A DNA stretch of 64,000 nt, from assembly GCF_004297265.1 (NCBI RefSeq), contig NZ_SCUT01000040.1:124001-188000 (forward strand), given 5' to 3'. Under the pieces are notes generated by a model. That model saw only the letters and a list, made by a program, of their open reading frames with translations, did no database searches and had not been told where the DNA came from. The position numbers and the translations under genes are program-made. Positions 60,324-64,000 of the stretch are shown here, one piece after another (position 1 is the first letter of the stretch; each line of letters begins with the position of its first letter). The DNA comes from Reyranella sp. (GTDB lineage: Bacteria > Pseudomonadota > Alphaproteobacteria > Reyranellales > Reyranellaceae).

Positions 60324-62761
60324 GGCGCGCGCAGCGAGACCCTCGCTGCGTGCCGCTTGCCGGCCAGATCGACTTCGAAACGGCCGCCTTCCAGCCAGGC
60401 CACGTCGATCGCCTCGCCATCGCCGCGCTTCGCGTAGCCAAGGCCGACCGAGGCGCCGAGCGTGTGGCCGTAGCCTGCCGAGGTGAGATCGCCGACCGGC
60501 CTGCCGTCCCGCAGCAGCGCCTCGCCCCCCCACAGGAGCGGTTCGCCATCCTCCAGCACGACCGAGACGAGCCGCCGGGCCAGCGGCCTGGCTTTGGCTT
60601 CCACGAGTGCCTTCTGGCCGATAAAGCCGCCCGGCTTGCCGAGGTTCACCGTCCAGCCGAGGCCCGCCTGGAAGGGCGTGTCGTCGGGCGTCAGCTCGCG
60701 GCCCCAGGCGCGGTAGCCCTTCTCCAGGCGCAGCGTCTCGATGGCGTAGTAGCCGGCATCGCGCAGGCCGAGTCCAGCGCCCGCCTCGTGCAGCGTCTCG
60801 AACACCGTGACGGCGAATTCGACGGGCACGTAGAGTTCCCATCCCAGCTCGCCCATGTAGGTCCGGCGCGAAGCCAGGACCGTGGCGTAGCCGATGCCGA
60901 TCTCGCGGATCGTCGCGAAGGGAAAGCCTTCGTTCGAGAGGTCGGCCCGGCTCACCTTCTGGAGCAGCGCGCGGCTCTTCGGTCCCATGACGGAGAGCAC
61001 GGTCCAGCCCGACGTCACGTCGGTCAGGATGGCGTGGGCGTCCGCCGGCATGTGCCGGCCCAGCCAATCCATGTCGCGGACTGGCTGGGCGGAGCCTGTG
61101 ATGACCAGGAACTTGTCGCGCGCCAGCCGGGCGACGGTGACGTCGCTCTCGAAGGTGCCGCGCTCGTTCAGCACACCGGTATAGACGGTGCGGCCGACCG
61201 GTACGGCGACGTCGTTGGCGCACAGGCGCTGCAGCACGGCCTCGGCATCGCGGCCCTGCACCAGCAGCTTGCCGAACGAGGTCTCGTCGGTAATCGTCAC
61301 GTCTTCGCGCGTCGCGCGGTGCTCGGCGGCGACCGCATCGAACCAACCGCCTGGGGCGCCGCGGCCCCAGCCATAACGCATCTCGGGCGCCTTGCCTTCG
61401 CCCGCGAACCAGTTGGGCCGCTCCCAGCCCATCTTGTTGCCGAACCAGGCGCCGCGCGCCTTGAGGCGGTCGTAGAGCGGCGAGCGGCGGAACGGGCGGC
61501 CGCTCTCCTGCTCGCGCTGCGGCCACGGCATCTTGTAGTGCAGGCCCAGCGTCTCGGCGACCCGGCTGCGCAGCCAGGCATCATTGCCGTGGAAGCCCGC
61601 GAAGCGCCTTATGTCGACCGGCCAGAGGTCCATCGTCGGTTCGCCCGCGACGATCCATTCCGCCAGTGCCATGCCGGCGCCGCCCGAACTCGCAATGCCC
61701 ATGGAGTTGAACCCGGCGCCGACGTAGAAGCCGCGCAGCTGCGGCGCCTCGCCGAGAATGTAGTTCATGTCCGGCGTGAAGCTTTCGGGCCCGTTCATGA
61801 AGGTCTTGATGCCGGTCTTCTCGAGCGACGGCACGCGGATCAGCGCATTGTCCATCAGGATCTGGAACTGGTCCCAGTCGTCGGGGAGCATCCCGAACTC
61901 GAAATCGTCGGGGATGACGTCCTTGTTCCAGGGCTTGGCCTCGGGCTCGAAGCCGCCCATCAGCAGGCCGCCGACCTCTTCCTTGAAATAGATGTAGCCG
62001 TCGGGATCGCGCATGACCGGCAGGTCGCGCGGCACGTTCTCCATCTTCTCCGTGACGATGTACATGTGCTCGCAGGAATAGAGCGGCACCGTCACGCCGA
62101 CCATGCGGCCGAGCTGGCGTGCCCACTGGCCACCGCAATTGACGACGATCTCGGCCTTGATTGGGCCTTCCGTCGTTTGCACGCCGGTGACGCGCGGCCC
62201 CGATGGGCCGTCCTCGGTGTCGATCGCCGTGACGCGCACCTTCTCGAGGATGCGGACGCCGCCGTTGCGCGCGCCCTTGGCCAGGGACTGCGTGATGTCG
62301 GCCGGGTTGGCCTTGCCGTCGCCCGGCAGCCACACCGCGCCGACGAGATCGTCGGTGCGCATGATCGGATACTTGTCGCCGGCTTGTTGCGGCGTCAGCG
62401 GCTCGCAGACGACACCCTGCGCATTGGCCATGGCGGCGGAGCGGCGCAGCAGGGTCATGCGCTCCTCGGTGCGCGCCACGATGAGCGATCCGGATTCCTT
62501 CCAGCCAGTGGCGAGACCGGTTTCGGCCTCGAGCTTCGAATAGAGCTCGGTGCTGTAGCGGATCAGCCGCGTCAGGTTTTGGACGCTGCGCAACTGGCCC
62601 ACGAGGCCGGCCGCATGCCAGGTCGTGCCGCCGCTCAGCCGCCCCTGCTCCAGCAGCACGATGTCCTTCCAGCCGTGCTTGGCGAGGTGATAGGCGGTCG
62701 AGCAGCCCATGATGCCGCCGCCGATGATGACGACGCGGGCCTGGGTTGGAAACGCGGCCAT
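60290..62761 (-). CDS. FAD-GcvT dehydrogenase, dimethylglycine/sarcosine dehydrogenase-like
   Basis: An 823-residue two-part enzyme. The N-terminal DAO-type FAD domain has VVIIGGGIMGCSTAYHL and His49 in TTWHAAGLVG, the residue that binds FAD covalently in dimethylglycine and sarcosine dehydrogenases. From about residue 430 a GcvT-like folate domain follows (ITDETSFGKLLVQGRD, TYMGELGWELYVP, IETLRLEKGYRAWGRELTPDDTP). It oxidises an N-methyl amino acid and passes formaldehyde to tetrahydrofolate. Its ATG overlaps the stop of the next gene upstream by one base (TGATG). Confidence 0.92.
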   Translation of the reverse strand: MAAFPTQARVVIIGGGIMGCSTAYHLAKHGWKDIVLLEQGRLSGGTTWHAAGLVGQLRSVQNLTRLIRYSTELYSKLEAETGLATGWKESGSLIVARTEERMTLLRRSAAMANAQGVVCEPLTPQQAGDKYPIMRTDDLVGAVWLPGDGKANPADITQSLAKGARNGGVRILEKVRVTAIDTEDGPSGPRVTGVQTTEGPIKAEIVVNCGGQWARQLGRMVGVTVPLYSCEHMYIVTEKMENVPRDLPVMRDPDGYIYFKEEVGGLLMGGFEPEAKPWNKDVIPDDFEFGMLPDDWDQFQILMDNALIRVPSLEKTGIKTFMNGPESFTPDMNYILGEAPQLRGFYVGAGFNSMGIASSGGAGMALAEWIVAGEPTMDLWPVDIRRFAGFHGNDAWLRSRVAETLGLHYKMPWPQREQESGRPFRRSPLYDRLKARGAWFGNKMGWERPNWFAGEGKAPEMRYGWGRGAPGGWFDAVAAEHRATREDVTITDETSFGKLLVQGRDAEAVLQRLCANDVAVPVGRTVYTGVLNERGTFESDVTVARLARDKFLVITGSAQPVRDMDWLGRHMPADAHAILTDVTSGWTVLSVMGPKSRALLQKVSRADLSNEGFPFATIREIGIGYATVLASRRTYMGELGWELYVPVEFAVTVFETLHEAGAGLGLRDAGYYAIETLRLEKGYRAWGRELTPDDTPFQAGLGWTVNLGKPGGFIGQKALVEAKARPLARRLVSVVLEDGEPLLWGGEALLRDGRPVGDLTSAGYGHTLGASVGLGYAKRGDGEAIDVAWLEGGRFEVDLAGKRHAARVSLRAPYDPSGLRIRG

Positions 62762-63933
62762 CAGAGCCTCCCTGCGACGGCGGCCTCGTACATCCTGCGC
62801 ATCTCCGGCACGCCGGCCTTGACCGGGTTGCCGCCGGCCGTCGGATCGACCGCGGCCATCTCCGAGAATTTTTCGAGATGCTCGGCCTTCACGCCGAGCT
62901 CGGCCAGCGTATGGGGAATGCCCGCTTCACGCCGCAGGTCGAGCGTCCACTGCTGGAAGCCCTCGAAGGTCGGCGTGCGAAGGTTGAGCCAGCGCGCCAG
63001 GCGCACGATCTTGTCCTCGATGGCCGCACGATTGAACTGGATCACGTAGGGCATGACGACGGCATTCGTCAGCCCATGATGCGTATCCAGAACGGCCCCC
63101 ACCGGATGCGACAGCGCATGGATGGCCCCCAGTCCCTTCTGGAAGGCCGTCGAGCCCATCTGCGACGCTGCCAGCATATGCCCGCGGGCCTCGATATCGC
63201 GGCCGTCTCTGACCGCGCGGGCGAGGTTCTCCTTCACCAGTCGCATGCCCTCGACGGCGATACCCTCGGCATAGGGGTGGTAACCCGGTGCACAATAAGC
63301 CTCCAGGCAATGGCAGAAGGCATCCATGCCGGTGCCTGCTGTCAGCCTAGCCGGCAAGCCGATCGTCAGCTCCGGGTCGGCGATCACGAGCTGCGGCATC
63401 ATTTTCGGATGAAAGATGATCTTCTTCGTCTTGGTCGCGGGATCGGTGATCACCACCGCTCGGCCCGTCTCCGAACCGGTGCCGGCCGTGGTCGGTACGG
63501 CGATCGACGGACAGATGCCGGCCGGATTGGCGCGCGTGTACCAGTCGCCGACATCCTCGAAATCCCATAGGGGTCGCGTTTGACCCGCCATGAAGGCAAC
63601 GGCCTTGCCGGTATCGATGCCTGACCCGCCGCCCCAGGCGATGACGCCGTCATGCTTGCCCGCCCGCAGCACACGGACGCCGGCCTCGACATTGGCCAGC
63701 ACCGGGTTGGGCTTTACGTCGCTGAACACCGCAACCTCGATGCCCGCCTTGCGCAGCGACAGGGTCGCGCTGGAGACCATCGAGAGCCTCGCCAGGCCCG
63801 GATCGGTAACCAGCAGCGGCCGCCGGAGCCCGACCTCCTTGCAGGCATCGGCAAGTTCGCGGATGCGGCCGGCGCCGAAGCGGATCGAGGTCGGGAAGTT
63901 CCAGTTGCCGAAGAGCGGCATCGCGGACGACAT
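62761..63933 (-). CDS. Iron-containing alcohol dehydrogenase
   Basis: A 390-residue type III dehydrogenase starting at ATG 63933 (MSSAMPLFGNWNFPT). It has GVIAWGGGSGIDTGKAVAF for NAD, then metal ligands in GTGMDAFCHCLEAY (Asp, His), GAIHALSHPVGA (His) and DTHHGLTNA (His). It is sandwiched between a glutamine-synthetase-family gene and the FAD-GcvT gene, each with one-base start-stop overlap. Substrate not evident. Confidence 0.92.
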   Translation of the reverse strand: MSSAMPLFGNWNFPTSIRFGAGRIRELADACKEVGLRRPLLVTDPGLARLSMVSSATLSLRKAGIEVAVFSDVKPNPVLANVEAGVRVLRAGKHDGVIAWGGGSGIDTGKAVAFMAGQTRPLWDFEDVGDWYTRANPAGICPSIAVPTTAGTGSETGRAVVITDPATKTKKIIFHPKMMPQLVIADPELTIGLPARLTAGTGMDAFCHCLEAYCAPGYHPYAEGIAVEGMRLVKENLARAVRDGRDIEARGHMLAASQMGSTAFQKGLGAIHALSHPVGAVLDTHHGLTNAVVMPYVIQFNRAAIEDKIVRLARWLNLRTPTFEGFQQWTLDLRREAGIPHTLAELGVKAEHLEKFSEMAAVDPTAGGNPVKAGVPEMRRMYEAAVAGRL

Positions 63934-64000
63934 CAGATGATTTCCATGTAGCGGTCGAGTTCCCAATCCGTGATGGCCTTGCGGAACTCACGCTCTTCCC
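63933..64000 (-). CDS. C-terminus of a glutamine-synthetase-family protein (partial)
   Basis: The last 21 codons inside the window read EEREFRKAITDWELDRYMEI-I, ending at a TGA that overlaps the next ATG by one base. The segment TDWELDRYME is the conserved end of GlnT/PuuA-type glutamine synthetases such as gamma-glutamylmethylamide or gamma-glutamylpolyamine synthetases. The rest lies outside the window. Its place fits a methylamine or amine oxidation operon. Confidence 0.7.
   Translation of the reverse strand, partial: EEREFRKAITDWELDRYMEII

Noticed and set aside
60350-63049. Open frame of 899 codons on the plus strand
   Set aside because: Antisense shadow of the FAD-GcvT dehydrogenase gene.

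Overview
The window is chromosomal DNA of a GC-rich alphaproteobacterium. Evidence for this is the C4-type 5-aminolevulinate synthase (hemA), the ECF sigma/ChrR-type anti-sigma pair, the glmU-glmS pair, class II DAHP synthase and heavy use of G/C at third codon positions. I cannot name the genus from the sequence alone. There are no phage structural genes, no insertion sequence and no CRISPR array. Genes are tightly packed, often with ATGA or TGATG overlaps.

Layout. 1-9.5 kb is mostly housekeeping: a class III aminotransferase cut by the window edge, hemA behind an FNR/FixK-like palindrome, an MFS exporter, a GST, nicotinate phosphoribosyltransferase, class II DAHP synthase and glutathione reductase. 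9.7-17.8 kb holds a complete branched-chain-amino-acid-type ABC importer (livGFHM plus two tandem, closely related binding proteins, each with its own terminator), flanked by two secreted EF-hand proteins. 17.8-21.8 kb is amino-sugar synthesis (glmS, glmU) and a phosphoglycolate phosphatase.

21.8-25.7 kb is accessory. A tRNA-Val(CAC) gene is followed about 0.95 kb later by an exact 41-bp copy of its 3' end, so a small element with one cargo gene sits in the tRNA and the tRNA terminator now lies beyond the distal repeat. Next come a GT61 glycosyltransferase, a sulfotransferase-like gene and a 0.5-kb stretch with no recognisable gene.

25.7-41.7 kb is catabolic and transport genes: Bcr/CflA exporter, fused dihydroxyacetone kinase, a thioredoxin-fold/2OG-oxygenase fusion, TauD-like dioxygenase, MlrC-like peptidase, CMD protein, ECF sigma with a ChrR-like anti-sigma that has lost its zinc cysteines, M20 peptidase, Fe-alcohol dehydrogenase, hydrolase, agmatinase-family ureohydrolase, a second class III aminotransferase and a DAO-type oxidase.

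41.7-60.3 kb is organised around phosphonates. An ABC importer of the putative 2-aminoethylphosphonate type (fused permease, ATPase, binding protein) lies 7 kb from phnY-phnA-phnW, which together turn 2-aminoethylphosphonate into phosphonoacetaldehyde, phosphonoacetate, then acetate and phosphate. A LysR regulator is divergent from phnW, and a Na+/phosphate symporter with a Pho-box-like site follows. Between importer and enzymes lie two ICL/PEP-mutase superfamily proteins, a MarR regulator, a hydratase, a Baeyer-Villiger-type monooxygenase, RidA, a rhodanese and a DUF2950 gene remnant. 60.3-64 kb has a dimethylglycine/sarcosine-dehydrogenase-like flavoprotein, an Fe-alcohol dehydrogenase and the end of a glutamine-synthetase-family gene, with start and stop codons overlapping by one base.
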